In this document: in pieces, positions 42,480 through 53,790 of the stretch
Numbering within the stretch: the first letter of the stretch is position 1
Layout of the letters: each line of letters begins with the position of its first letter
Assembly (NCBI GenBank): GCA_947579605.1
Contig: OX388307.1
Location: 30,419,237-30,483,236, forward strand
Reading direction: 5' to 3'
Source of the DNA: Athripsodes cinereus
Taxonomy: Eukaryota; Arthropoda; Insecta; Trichoptera; Leptoceridae
DNA length: 64,000 nucleotides
Notes under the pieces: model-generated
Databases searched by the model: none
The model's input: the letters and a program-made list of their open reading frames with translations, nothing else
What the model was told of the DNA's origin: nothing
Translations under genes and position numbers: made by a program

Positions 42480-45200
42480 GGTGTTATCCAATAAAAATAT
42501 GTCCTCTAGTCCTTATAACATCTTAAGAGAATTTAGATATTGTGAATATCAAGGGAAGAGGAAGACTTCACGGAGATCTGTAATAATATCGATGAGTTAC
42601 ACATAACCGATATCACGTCACATCCCTGGGGGTATTGGGTGATCTGAAACGATTTGACAGCTGTCAAATCGTTTAAATCTTCCACATATCTTCACTGTAA
42701 TAATAAATATTGAAACAAGAAACTAAAAGTAGATATTTTTTCTTTGAACTCTCTTGTTATAATCTACAATAAACAAATAATAAGGAAATCTTTACCAGTC
42801 GACCGTTATTCGTATCGATAATCTCCACTATGAAAATGTTAATACATTTTATAAAATTTCGATGACTCCCACTTGAAATTCTTTAAATTATAATTAACCT
42901 ATAACAGACAGATTCTCGAAAAACAAGTCACAAAAAAGATATTGACAACTTCAATTCAGCAATGAAGTTCAAATTTTCTTTTCAAGACACAAAGAAGATA
43001 GCTTTGGAGTTGTACGATCTTGAAACGCCGAGGATCAACTATTCCTATATCTTTTTGGTCGTCTTCTTCGTAAATGCGTGGATTAAATTTATATGTATGT
43101 TACTATGGACGAACCTAGGTTTGTTTAAATAAAGCAGCGAGAGCACACGATTGATTCCACGAATATAAAAAAAACGGAGAAAATGAAAACAAATATTTCT
43201 TCAATTTCTATTTTCATGAAAAATAAACAAGGTAATCAAAATTGTAGAAAAATAATTAAGCACTTATAAAGTTGAATAAGTTTCATTGAGTTAATAAAAA
43301 ACTGAATAAGTTTCATTGAGGTTTGAAAGCTCCGCACATTATTTATGCCGGAAGAGGTGTTGATTAAAAAGTTATTATTTTGGTGGCTGTGTTTATAATA
43401 ATACTTATTATTATTTGCCCCCAAGCAGAACTTTCTCTCTTCTCCGATAAACTTTTTGGCTACCTGTGTGACGTAATTATAATTTAATTATGAAATAAAA
43501 CTGGAGTGGAATTTTAATGACAATTAAGAAATCCCTCAACCTGTGTTATGATGACAGGTACATAACACAACGAGTTCCACGTGTTACGTAAACTTTTTCT
43601 TCCGAAATTACGAATAATACTGTTTAAAATTGAGTCTTAATCGAAAGGCTTGATTAAAAACAATAGTACACGTACACCCATATTATACTGGTGATGAATA
43701 TCCTAAAACTTTATTTTTTTTTCTCTCGAGCTATCGTCGCGTCATCTCGAAATGAAAACTCAAAATTGAACAAATCGTGAAATTAAAACACAAGCAAAGC
43801 AAGAAATTCGTGATTTTATTGATAGTAATTTATTTGGATTTTCATTTTAAAACCAATAATATAGCATTATTTCAAATTTTGAAAGTGTTCTTTCTAATAT
43901 TGACACACAATCATTGTTTAATGTTGTAATTAAATAGGTAAAGTGACGATGTTTGTCACGCGGAATGAAAGCATTTGCATAGTATTTGTATGGAGGCCGC
44001 GCAAGGTGTAGAAATCATCTGACTGACTTAATCCTAGGGAGCTCATAAGAGAATATATTTGACATAGTGAGTCCATAGATGGTATCCTAATTTCTTTCAG
44101 CAAATAAGTGGTATCCTGCGATTATGGTGATAAGCAGGTTACTTGTTCAGAAATCTTTGTGAGAATTGAATTAAGAGTGTTCTGGAATGGAGACCGAGAA
44201 ATCACAAATGAATCGTAAGAAAACCAATAATTTGATGGAGGGAGGAACTGGTTGAGATCATGTTGGATCAGAGAACAAGCAATAAAACGGAGACCTTTGT
44301 TCAGGATTTGATGATAACAGGCTGCAAATAATGTTTTTAATAGTGTATACTATTAAACGTTTCGTACTACGATCTCCCGGATGTTTTCAAAGCTAAGCCC
44401 CTGTATCATCCAAACTCAAAGAAGCAATTCTTTCAGCGTTTATCAGAAGGGCTCCCGCGACAAAAACCTGTGACACATCGAGTGACTGAAAAATAATGGA
44501 ATAATTAGAATTTGATATAACATTTATGTATGAATACATGTGCTAAATTTGAGAAGAAACTATTTAAATACAAAATAAAATGGTTGTTTCGATGATCGCT
44601 CAAGTTACAAATTTATTACTAACTTGACGGAATGCATAAAGTCGTTATGCTCCGATAAAAATGTATGAAATACTCAATACTAAGACACGCAGTGAACACA
44701 ACAAATAAACGCTTTGCTACAATATATTGGAGAGCTTGAATTTACAAAATGATTATATCGATTTAAAATTATGAACAACATGATCAAGAAATCAATTTTT
44801 AACTTTTCCACTTTCCTTTCTTCTACCATTCTCACTACCATGATCTAGGTAAATATCTATTAGGTCCACCAATAGAGAAATATATCAATGCAAATCAAAA
44901 GAATCTACGAAATCTCCTATTTAAATCACATATAAACAAATAAACATGGTTCTCCAATTGACATAATATCCGATTGCTTTTATCATATATTTGTCCAGTT
45001 AAAAATACATATTATTCATTTATTCATCATTTTTACAAAACATTTGAAAATACATATGAACAGAAATAATACACACAATCACAAAGCAAAGACAATGCAT
45101 CATCCTACTCAACCTGCACTCATAATTCAACCTTTTGCTCTATAATACCAAGCCCACAAGTTTGTCATTTATTACAAAAGTTATACATACAATATAAAAA
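42480..45200. other. Long AT-rich stretch without gene
   Basis: Apart from the 28-bp palindrome at 42647 and small inverted repeats (TTTAATAGT...ACTATTAAA at about 44337), nothing was recognised. Two direct copies of a GAATAAGTTTCATTGAG strip lie near 43272 and 43303. Confidence 0.5.
42647..42674. repeat. 28-bp perfect palindrome
   Basis: AAACGATTTGACAG is followed directly by its reverse complement CTGTCAAATCGTTT, with no spacer. Confidence 0.9.
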
Positions 45201-45204
45201 GGCT

Positions 45205-45470
45205 CTTCACTTTTGAGATGGTTTGGTCATGTGGAACAAATGGAAGAGGAAAGGATGACAAAGAAGATATACATGTCTGAAAGAAGGGGTGTGAGGAAGC
45301 GCGGACGTCCGAGAACTACAGAACTACAATCGACGTGCGTGCATGAGAAATTGTATGACTGTGGAAGAGGCGAAAGAAGTATGTTAGGACAGATCTTATT
45401 GGCGTTCCGTTCTCTCTGCCTACCCCACTTGGGATACGGCGTGAGGGAATAGATAGATTTTTCACTTTTT
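45205..45470 (+). pseudogene. RTE 3' fragment with internal deletion
   Basis: The frame reads MRWFGHVEQMEEERMTKKIY then MSERRGVRKRGRPRTT, as in 9130-9245, then a deletion of the WLDHVDQILKDGRV region. The nucleotide match resumes at GACGTGCGTGCATGAGAAAT and runs to TTGGGATACGGCGTGAGGGA, ending ATAGATAG. Confidence 0.85.
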
Positions 45471-45474
45471 TACT

Positions 45475-46205
45475 AAAATAAAATAAACTGTATTGCACGA
45501 CATACTAAAGCACAAATTGCGGGTTCTTTTCCTTTCAAGCAATTTCTTACAACCAACCAGTTGTAAAAGTGAAATACATACTGAAAATAGAAATGTTCAT
45601 GCTTCATGTAAATTTTGTGGAAAAAAAACGATAATTCAGATTATTTCTTCTGAGGGTAAAAATTGAAGAGTATTTATGAAACGTACTAGTTTTTAGAGCT
45701 AAGAATACTAATCTTTGACGAAGGAGAAAATATTTGAGTAAGGATCAAATCTATGAGCAAAAAAAGATTATGTTAATAATTATAGAGGAAATATAAATCG
45801 AATTAAAATGGAGAACAACTTTGCATTTTAAACAATCGGTTTATGTACAAGGTAAAATATTTATTTACAATAAAGTTAAGATGAAGGTATGTATATAATA
45901 CAGAGATAATGCATAATATTATAACATGTAAATGTAAAAGGGTAGAAGAGGAGGTGTATCCATAATATTACTTCCAGCACATTACACGTGATATGTTTAT
46001 GAAGGTACCTACCAGTGACGGTATTAGACTTTTTAGACCTTTAATGGTCTATAAGACATTGAGAGATAATAAATCGGAATGGGACGTCAATATTAGTTTA
46101 AAATTATGTAAAACGATTCACAAAAAAAAAAATTGATCTTTTCAATATTGTTTCGTAAATTTAGAACTCTATTTTTGTAGGTATCATTACGCAGCTGTCA
46201 AGATA
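45475..46205. other. AT-rich stretch with faint LINE tail
   Basis: AATAAACTGTATTGCACGAC and CAAGCAATTTCTTACAACCA at 45480-45560 resemble the inverted LINE 3' UTR seen at 61170-61265. The remainder is featureless. Confidence 0.35.
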
Positions 46206-46214
46206 TGCCGTTTT

Positions 46215-46560
46215 TTTGTATGAATGAAAATACATCTTATGAATACAATGAATCGCTTGAGAGCATTTGAAATGTGGCTTCATAGAAGAATGCTTCGTAT
46301 TCATTGGACTGATAGGTTCACAAATGTAGAGGTGCTAAGAAGAGCTGGAATGGACAGAGAACTTCTTTTAGATGTCAAAATGTGTAAGATCTCGTATCTG
46401 GGTCATTAGAATGCGTGGAGAAAAGTACCACATTTTGCGATTGATTATGACAGACAAAATAGAGGGACGTCGGGGGGCTGGCAGAAGACAGACATCGTAG
46501 CTGCGCAATATACGAGATTGGGCTGGAATGAGAGAGTGATATGCTATAGTGATCGCCAAC
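46215..46560 (+). pseudogene. RTE-like fragment, fourth subfamily
   Basis: It encodes NRLRAFEMWLHRRMLRIHWT, DRFTNVEVLRRAGMDRELLL and KMCKISYLGH, then after a stop GEKYHILRLIMTDKIEGRRG and AGRRQTS...LRNIRDWAGM. This matches the widespread RTE tail (LxAFEMWxxRRMLRIxWTD...LGHxxRG-KY-LL...GRR). Stops show decay. Confidence 0.85.
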
Positions 46561-47155
46561 GTCGGGGGGACTTAACAGGGCACCTACAGAAGAAGGATAA
46601 TTATATCGGTACTTATTTTTATTGTATGTACGCGAAGCATACCACTGATATGTAGGTACATACGTTATAAAAATAAAGCTATGGAGGGTGTTGAATATTC
46701 CATGAATGCAACAAAACAACAATACGAGTACCTATACACCCACATAATACCTACTACTAAACATCACAAAATACCTACTCAAACATTCGATATAGGTAGT
46801 TCTATCAAAGCTTTTTCGTAATACAATAGTATACATTAGAAGAAAGGGCCTGGCGTTACAAAGGAGTGAGCAGATATTTAACTTACAATTTACAAAGTTT
46901 TTATTTTATGAATTTATTTAAATATAACGGGAAAAACAAAAAAAAAACATATATTAACATGTTATGTTATATCTTTGATGAGCTTAGGCTACTAAGATAT
47001 TATGTAGGAAGTATCAAAATAGATCAAAATAATACTAAAGTATGTAAAAATGTCTTATATTGATTGTATTTAATTTGAATGTATCTCTCAATAGAAATGT
47101 TTGTATTGCAATCAATGCACAGTTAGGAATAAAAAACCAAATAAGTAAATAAAAA
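46561..47155. other. AT-rich stretch, nothing recognised
   Basis: Contains many TACCTA strings. No gene signal. Confidence 0.5.
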
Positions 47156-47159
47156 TAAT

Positions 47160-47440
47160 ATCGTAGAGCAGACACGGTACGAACTAAAAATCTGCTTAGA
47201 ACATCTGTGATGAAAACCTTAGTGCTATTGCGGGCAAAACTCTCGCTAAATGTTATAAAAAATACTGAAATTAGAAAAATGTGCAATACGAAGGACTTCG
47301 TAATATGGAGTAGGAAAATGAGAGAATTTTGGAAAGAGACCATGTAGATCGGATGGCTAAAAACAGAATCGTACATATAGCTGTAAAGGAAACATCAGTC
47401 GGTTCACGGCCCTGAAGATGACCACCTAAGAGATGGAAAG
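47160..47440 (+). pseudogene. RTE-like relic, fifth subfamily
   Basis: Shifted frames give ADTVRTKNLLRTSVMKTL, then after indels KMREFWKETM, WLKTE and KETSVGSRP...PPKRWKD. The last part fits RTE endings (RRSRGRPPKRWKDN). Heavily decayed. Confidence 0.5.
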
Positions 47441-47484
47441 ATAACTAGTATTCAACATTTATTTATTTATTTATTTATTTATTT

Positions 47485-48806
47485 GGACAATAAACGGCAT
47501 TTGCCTTTTACAATACATGATATAAGTAAACAACATTATACAGTCTTCAAACATCAAAAAATGTATACACTTCAATATCAAAAAATAAAACAAATCACAC
47601 CGTAACATAACAAAACCAATAATAATCTGATAGAAACACAATAACATAATTACAGGCATCATTCGGTTAATTAAAAATAGCTCTAAGTATAAGTACTTTA
47701 ATACGCACCTACACAACCACAATACATTTATAAGCTGCATATAATCATGAAGGCATTTGGTCATCAATAATATAATATACATAGGTATACAATAATTATG
47801 CTGCATCCACCTGCAGAATACAAAGTACACACAACTACATAGGCATGTACCCATCCGTGCAACAATAATAATACTACTCAATGAGTCGCAGTACACGCAC
47901 TGTGGTGCAAGCCAATGCTTTTAGACAAAGTAATAAAATCTCAAATTAAATCCAATTACTATTCTTTTAAAAACAATCAAAAATTAAAATCAGAATCACA
48001 ATATATAACAAAATCAAGACCAAAACAACACACACACAAATAAAACAATTCATTTCTACAGAAACAATCAATACACAAAGTAAAGGTAAAATCGGAAAAG
48101 AATAAAGCTAAATTATATTCGGGGAATATTTTCACAAACAATGAAAAAAAAGCTGTCAGTATGCAAAGATAAATCTACATATTCAAGTATTTCATCTCAT
48201 TTTCATTGCAACAAAAACAAACTCCACAGCAAACAAAATTGAAATCACACATATAATCAAATATAAAACACGAAATATAAAACAGTCAAATATAAAAGAA
48301 CAAAACTGTGATTTTAATCAAGTTTAGAATTAAATAACTTATCAAAGATATAATAAATTATCAATCAAAGAAATTATCAGTAAATATAAAAACGTAAAAT
48401 TATCAGCAAATATAAAAATGTAAAAACCAAACAATTTTTTTTTTTAAATAATAAATATATATGTATATATAAGTATATAAACTCTCACACATAATCAAAT
48501 ATAAAACGGGAAATATAAAAACAAGAAAAGCATATACGCGAATAAAACTGTAATTTTAAATCAAGCTTCGAATTAAATAAATTGTCATGCCCAAAACAAT
48601 ATTGTTATGGGAAAATCTTGAAAAACGCATCAAACATACGTCCATTACTCATGTTACCTATATTATACATAACAACTATCCACATACAAAAGAAATAACT
48701 ATAAATATTTACAAATGATATGTCACAATACAATAATACACAAGAATAAAAAACCAGCAAATTGAGCGATAAAATCAACAATAATACGTGAACAAATAAT
48801 AACTCC
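47485..48806 (-). other. Long 3' UTR of the CR1-type element, with internal duplication
   Basis: Non-coding, about 1.3 kb, very AT-rich. The blocks 48243-48345 and 48484-48585 are similar (on plus: CACACATAATCAAATATAAA, ACGGGAAATATAAAAACAAG, AATAAAACTGTAATTTTAAA, TCAAGCTTCGAATTAAATAA), at a period of about 240 bp. Confidence 0.65.
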
Positions 48807-51650
48807 TTAAGTATTGCTATTTGGGGAAAATATTTCCTTTAAATGAAGTTTAAAAGCCGGTAGTTCCATATTGAATATATCAACATTCATTAAGTATTTA
48901 TTACCCAAAAAATGTAACCGTGGCACCACTGTGTGTTTTATGTAGTTGGTGCTATAGTTATCTATATAGAATAAATCGTGATTTCTAGTATTGCGCGTAG
49001 GTACCCGAAATTTAACAAGCTGAACTAAATCAGGGTTGTCAAAATAATCTCTAATAATTTTGAATAATAAAATTAAGTCACTCATCGTTCTTCTATTTTC
49101 CAATGTTTCCATATTCAATTGTGACAACAAAAAATCATAGTTTATATCTTCCCGTGGTATCCCCATTTTGTAGTTAACGAATCTTAAAAATTTTCGTTGA
49201 ATTCGTTCTAAGTTATTTATGTGAATGCTATATGTGGGTGACCAAATAGAAGAATTAAATTCAAGTAAACTCCGGACAAGTGACTTGTACAACAATGCAA
49301 TAGTGTGGACATTATTAAAGTCATTCACAGTACGTAAGACAAATCCTAAGGTTTTCAGTGCCTTGCCCATTAGTTCGTTTATGTGACTAACGAATGATAG
49401 CTTTTCATCGAATACAACTCCGAGGTCTCGCATCTCCCCTACCGATTCTAGTTTACAATTTTCAATCTGATAGTCAAAACGAACGATACTTTTGCTTCTA
49501 GAGAAGGTAATGTACTGACATTTCTCGATATTCAAAAATAAACGATTTTTTAGGCACCAGGTATTCAGCACATTGAGGTTTTCCTGGAGAATTTGGCAAT
49601 CATGAATATTTTGTATGTCCTTGAATATCTTTAAGTCATCAGCGAACAGCAGGCATCTGACATCTTTCATTTCGCGAGTCAAGTCATTTATGAAGACAAG
49701 GAACAAAATGGGAGATAAGTGGCTTCCTTGCGGCAAACCGCTAGATGCCTCAAAAGTACTAGAACTAGCATGTTTTATTTGCACCCGCATCATACGTTCC
49801 CTCAAGAAACTCCCAAGCCACTCCAACAAGACACCCGACACCCCTAAAGCCGAAAGCTTGTTCAAAAGGATACTATGAGGCACTTTGTCGAAGGCTTTGC
49901 TGAAGTCAGTGTAAACACTGTCCACCTGACAGCCTCGCGCGAGACATTCTGAAATAAAATTCTCATACAAAGTTAAGTTAGTCAGCGTTGATCTACCCGA
50001 CACGAATCCGTGTTGCTGCGGGTCTATAATTTGAGACACTGATGGCATTATCCGCTCTAACACAAGAGTCTCAAACAACTTGGCCATAGCTGACTGAATA
50101 CATACTGGCCTGTAGTTTGATATTTCAGTTCTATCTCCCTTTTTAAAAACAGGTATGATATTACTGATCTTCCATATGGACGGAAAAATGCCAAGCTCTA
50201 GGGATTTGTTATAGATAATGAACAGTGGAACAATAAGAGCGTGTGCACATCTCTTCAGAAAGATAGGTGGTACACCATCTGGGCCAGAAGATTTTTTATG
50301 ATCCAAGCGATACAATGCTCGTTCCAAAATCTGAAAATCAATTTTACATTGTGACAAATTAAGTGGGCAATTCTCGACATTGTAGGAAACATCTGCGCAA
50401 CGCAGATCCTGCTCGTACACCTCACTGAAAAAACACGCAAACTTGTTTACAATATTCTTCAATTCACTCACTCGTTCATGGTTTAAAGTCATGTGGATAG
50501 GGTAATCATTTTCACTTTTAGATAGAGAGTTCTTAAAACGCCACAAACTCTTCGCATCAATTGTTGTATTTTCAACCCTTTTTATAAAGTTTGAGTAGCA
50601 GGTTGCCTTTAGCGAATTGCATTTAGATCTCAATATCTTGAATCGATTATAATGCTTATCTTCACGGGATTCCTTGTATGTTTTGTGAGCAGCCTTCTTT
50701 TCCATAATTAGTTCTATCAACTCCCGCGAGAACCATATTGGGTATGTGCTCGATTTATATCCTTCATACGGTATGAATTTATTGATTGTATCATACAGGA
50801 TGCCATAAAAGACAGCCATTACGTATTCCAGGTTATCACTCCGTAAAAAGGACCAATCACACTTAAAAAGAAAATCTGTTGCACCGGTGTAATCTCCTCT
50901 TTGATAATTGTAAAAATAAGTATTTTTAACCTCATAATCTGTGGGATCTTTGTTTAAATGTACATGAAGTGGTGGATGATAATTATCTAGTGGCAAAACC
51001 TCCTCACTGGAGAGTTCCACACTCACACTATCGATATTTGTGAAGACCAAATCCAAGAGACGATTTTTAGAGTTGAGTATGAAATTTCTCTGAGATAGGC
51101 CCAGGAAAGTTGTAGTTTCTATTAATTCTCTTGCTCCTTCATTATTGTCCTCATTAATTGGGAATGCACCCATATCCAGTGGCCAATTTATCTTAGGTAG
51201 ATTAAAATCTCCAAACAAAAGGAAGTCAGCTTGAGGATATCCATTTTGAAGCCTTTCCACCTCTTCACAGTAAAGTTTGTAAACTTCAGAAGTAGAAGTT
51301 GGTGGAATGTAGACATTTCCAACTATCAAGCTACTTCGATTTGTCCTAATTAACACAAAAACCTGTTCGATACTTTTACACTGGACCTTAATGGACATGG
51401 AAGGGATATTCCTCATAATCGCCACCAACACACCACCTCCTCTTTCCTTATCACTTGTATGTCGATTACGGTCGCATCTATATACATTGTATGAGGAAAA
51501 TCCCAGTTCAGATGTTTTGATTGAATTGTCCAGCCATGTTTCGGTAAACAAATATATACTATGATTCATAAAAGGAACATTTTGACGTAGTGTTGTCAGC
51601 TTGGTTTTTACACCGCGCACATTTTGAAAATAAATACTAAAGTTTTTCAG
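48807..51650 (-). CDS. ORF2: endonuclease and reverse transcriptase
   Basis: The frame is open from 51650; numbering here is from the GTG at 51620, which gives 937 residues. The APE-type endonuclease begins upstream with YFQNVRG and continues FTETWL (25-30), GGGVLVAI (61-68), GNVYIPP (101-107), GDFNLP (137-142), LLDLVFTN (188-195) and DNYHPPL (212-218). The RT has SSGPDGVPPIFLKR (444-457), SNYRPVCI (501-508), QHGFVSGRSTLTNL (536-549), motif A TDFSKAFDKVPH (571-582), motif B SGLPQGSHLSPILF (627-640), motif C LLFADDLKIF (657-666) and LNIEKC (696-701). No in-frame ATG precedes the conserved endonuclease start; the first is codon 18. All catalytic RT aspartates are present. It should nick the target and copy element RNA at the 3' hairpin end. 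Confidence 0.93.
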   Translation of the reverse strand: MKNFSIYFQNVRGVKTKLTTLRQNVPFMNHSIYLFTETWLDNSIKTSELGFSSYNVYRCDRNRHTSDKERGGGVLVAIMRNIPSMSIKVQCKSIEQVFVLIRTNRSSLIVGNVYIPPTSTSEVYKLYCEEVERLQNGYPQADFLLFGDFNLPKINWPLDMGAFPINEDNNEGARELIETTTFLGLSQRNFILNSKNRLLDLVFTNIDSVSVELSSEEVLPLDNYHPPLHVHLNKDPTDYEVKNTYFYNYQRGDYTGATDFLFKCDWSFLRSDNLEYVMAVFYGILYDTINKFIPYEGYKSSTYPIWFSRELIELIMEKKAAHKTYKESREDKHYNRFKILRSKCNSLKATCYSNFIKRVENTTIDAKSLWRFKNSLSKSENDYPIHMTLNHERVSELKNIVNKFACFFSEVYEQDLRCADVSYNVENCPLNLSQCKIDFQILERALYRLDHKKSSGPDGVPPIFLKRCAHALIVPLFIIYNKSLELGIFPSIWKISNIIPVFKKGDRTEISNYRPVCIQSAMAKLFETLVLERIMPSVSQIIDPQQHGFVSGRSTLTNLTLYENFISECLARGCQVDSVYTDFSKAFDKVPHSILLNKLSALGVSGVLLEWLGSFLRERMMRVQIKHASSSTFEASSGLPQGSHLSPILFLVFINDLTREMKDVRCLLFADDLKIFKDIQNIHDCQILQENLNVLNTWCLKNRLFLNIEKCQYITFSRSKSIVRFDYQIENCKLESVGEMRDLGVVFDEKLSFVSHINELMGKALKTLGFVLRTVNDFNNVHTIALLYKSLVRSLLEFNSSIWSPTYSIHINNLERIQRKFLRFVNYKMGIPREDINYDFLLSQLNMETLENRRTMSDLILLFKIIRDYFDNPDLVQLVKFRVPTRNTRNHDLFYIDNYSTNYIKHTVVPRLHFLGNKYLMNVDIFNMELPAFKLHLKEIFSPNSNT

Positions 51651-52342
51651 TTTTTTTTATTGATCTTCACAACTCTCGGTGTACCATTTACAAACTTAAC
51701 AGCAATATCACCCTCACCATTTTTTTTTCTATTCTCCAGTTCATCCCAGGTGGATTTCAACTGTAATCTCTGCATATTTGTAAGATCTTGTTTAATTCGA
51801 ATATCTTTTGGAAATCTATATTTGTTGAAAAATACTGTCCTTGCATCATCACTATCATTAAAAACAACCTTGACAGGCCTAACCTTGTCATTCTGTTTTA
51901 ATCCCAAACGTTGCACTTTTGATATTGGTATATTTTTAAAATGTTCAATGCCGTGAATCAGTCTTGTAGTCTGATCAAAGTCCTTAGTGCCTTGACTATG
52001 ACTAGGTAGTTCAGGATCCACTTCTGGCACATTAAAAAGTAATAAGTTTTTTGAGCGTGTATTTCTCTCTGCCAGTTCAGCCAGAGTGTCACACACGTCC
52101 ATAGCCTTGCTTGGTGATGCTACATTCTCGGGTTGAGCAATTCTTTCTTTAAGACATTTTATTTCGACATCCTGGCTGGCTATTCTTGCAGTTGCCGTGC
52201 TCATGGCTGCCATAAATTCCAGTAATATAGGATTTACTTTACCAATGAGATCCCGCGTAAATTTACTATTATCTGTCATTAGCTTGGATAAAGCACATGC
52301 GGCATTTTTAACCTGAGAGATAATTTCTTGAGCGTCCATCAT
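51647..52342 (-). CDS. ORF1 protein of the CR1-type element
   Basis: 231 residues starting MMDAQEIISQ. Residues 45-72 (TARIASQDVEIKCLKERI) suit a short coiled coil. Residues 95-107 (RSKNLLLFNVPE) look like the first strand of an RRM-like fold. Residues 142-160 (KVQRLGLKQNDKVRPVKVVF) and 178-226 (PKDIRIKQDLTNMQRLQLKS...GDIAVKFVNGTPRVV) match the conserved C-terminal block of CR1-like ORF1 proteins. No CCHC knuckle is visible. The expected role is binding element RNA and chaperoning reverse transcription; this is inferred from the family. The gene ends AAT AAA AAA AAC TGA, so the stop sits right after a slippery heptamer. ORF2 lies in the -1 frame. Confidence 0.85.
   Translation of the reverse strand: MMDAQEIISQVKNAACALSKLMTDNSKFTRDLIGKVNPILLEFMAAMSTATARIASQDVEIKCLKERIAQPENVASPSKAMDVCDTLAELAERNTRSKNLLLFNVPEVDPELPSHSQGTKDFDQTTRLIHGIEHFKNIPISKVQRLGLKQNDKVRPVKVVFNDSDDARTVFFNKYRFPKDIRIKQDLTNMQRLQLKSTWDELENRKKNGEGDIAVKFVNGTPRVVKINKKN
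51650..51656 (-). promoter_or_regulatory. Candidate -1 ribosomal frameshift site A AAA AAC
   Basis: In the ORF1 frame the last codons are AAA AAA AAC TGA, giving the canonical X XXY YYZ heptamer A AAA AAC immediately before the stop. Slipping back one base continues CTG AAA AAC TTT AGT ATT TAT TTT CAA AAT GTG CGC, that is LKNFSIYFQNVRGVK, straight into the ORF2 endonuclease. An ORF2-frame TAA just upstream prevents ORF2 from starting earlier. A weak TGAAAA/TTTTCA stem follows; no convincing pseudoknot was seen. Confidence 0.6.
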
Positions 52343-52400
52343 TTTGACTACGAAAAAAGTATATTTATAAAAACTGTTTCAAAATTTATGTTTATGTGCC

Positions 52401-53540
52401 AACCCTGTTACTGATATTAGTTTGATTGTCTATCTCTATCGCTTATTGGTCGTAGTTTGAAGTGCGAAGTCTACTGCTGATTGGTGTATCCTGACTTATA
52501 TTCCGACGTCAAAATTGTGCTAGACGAAAAACGCCTCTATTGCACTTATGACTTTGAAAGATATTTTTCTTTATTGATATATTTCTCTTCACTTACCGCT
52601 TTCAGTAAGCTGCGATCAATGTCAGTTGTACAACTGCCTATAGGGTATGCAACTGTTTCATGTAATTCACAATTTGAGCACTTTTTGATGTATTAAATTG
52701 ATGTAAAACTTATAGCAACGACAACTGTCAATCTATATGAAGACTTGGTATTCGCGTATATATATCTCACAAGAGATCGATGATTTACAACACAAAAATG
52801 TATATTGAAGTTATGTAATTCGTTAAGTATTTTTATTGAGAAAATCTCTAAATACACAATTGTTTCAAACAGTTTTTTTTTAATTAATTTATATTATTTT
52901 ACCTACCATTTTTAAAACTTAAATATTTCGTTTTTTTCAAGGACTCTTTTCCCCTATCAATTTATTGTGGGAAATTGCGTACCATTAATCTAAAAATATA
53001 TAAATTGGAAAAATAAATATTCAAAATCTTTCTAGTTCTTATTTAACAATAAATTTATGTAAAAACAAATTAAGATGAAAGTGGGTTTCAAATTTTCAAA
53101 GTAATTGCCGTTAGATACATGTTGTCAAAATAATTGGAATTATATTTATAGTCAGTCAAATTGTAAAATAACTGCTTATTTTTAACCCGTAGTTACAATC
53201 ATAGAACAACTACTAAGTCATCTGTTATGTCTGAATAAGAAAAACACGTTTACTTACTTATATCACGGTCACTAGCTTCAGAGACAAATTAAAAACTGAA
53301 CTCTTCACTGGCGCCCTTGAGACGGCCTAGGGACTGTAAAACGGCGTCATAAATAAAAAAAAATCATCCAAAATCATCATCATCATCATAAATTATTATC
53401 GTCGCTCCGACATTACATACATATGTATGTCTGAATAAAATTATTCCCGGCTGTTTTTTTTTTTCTGATTCTGACCACAGAACAATCGATGCCATTTGGA
53501 AAATAGCAGAACTGAACTAAATTTAGATTTATTAAAATTA
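52401..53540. other. AT-rich stretch, nothing recognised
   Basis: The first 100 bp may include the 5' leader of the CR1-type element. The remainder holds short frames without domains. Confidence 0.5.
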
Positions 53541-53546
53541 AGGATT

Positions 53547-53790
53547 GATTGTCGACCAGTGTGGTGCGGAGGTAACGCTCTTGCCTTTGAGTCACGAGGT
53601 CCCGGGTTCGATTCCCGGCCAGGACAAAGTGAAGAATGACCTTTTTCAAATTGTCCTGGGTCTGGGTGTTACATGCATAAATGTGTGTAGTGCATTGTAT
53701 ATGTGTGTATCGTCACGTTAGTACCCATAATACAAGATTCATCTTAGTTTGCGACTAGCTCGATCTGTGTGAATTTTCTATGTATGTTAT
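53547..53790 (+). mobile_element. tRNA-derived SINE (second family), best copy
   Basis: The head GTCGACCAGTGTGGTGCGGA...GGTAACGCTCTTGCC and the clean B-box region GGTTCGATTCCCGGCCAGGA give it a recognisable tRNA-like 5' part. The body CCTTTTTCAAATTGTCCTGG, GTGTTACATGC, ATACAAGATTCATCTTAGTT and GACTAGCTCGAT matches 9600-9828. It ends TTTTCTATGTATG. Confidence 0.9.

Larger units (their letters stand above)
47457..52400 (-). mobile_element. CR1-type non-LTR retrotransposon, apparently intact
   Basis: Read on the minus strand it has a short 5' leader, ORF1 (52342-51647), ORF2 (to 48807), a 3' UTR of about 1.3 kb and a 3' end GGCAAATGCCGTTTATTG, a GGCA...TGCC hairpin, followed by about seven AAAT units (47457-47484). 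Both reading frames are uninterrupted over more than 1160 codons, which is unusual among the decayed copies around it. The 5' boundary and target duplication could not be fixed. CR1 is preferred over Jockey because ORF1 lacks CCHC knuckles and the tail is a short tandem repeat. Confidence 0.85.

Noticed and set aside
49615..49878. Plus-strand 87-codon frame and the frame at 51624-51956
   Set aside because: Antisense shadows of ORF2 and ORF1 of the CR1-type element.
48807..52400. Assigning the intact LINE to Jockey
   Set aside because: ORF1 lacks CCHC knuckles and the 3' end is a hairpin plus TAAA repeats rather than a plain poly-A tail, so CR1-type was preferred; not proven without phylogeny.
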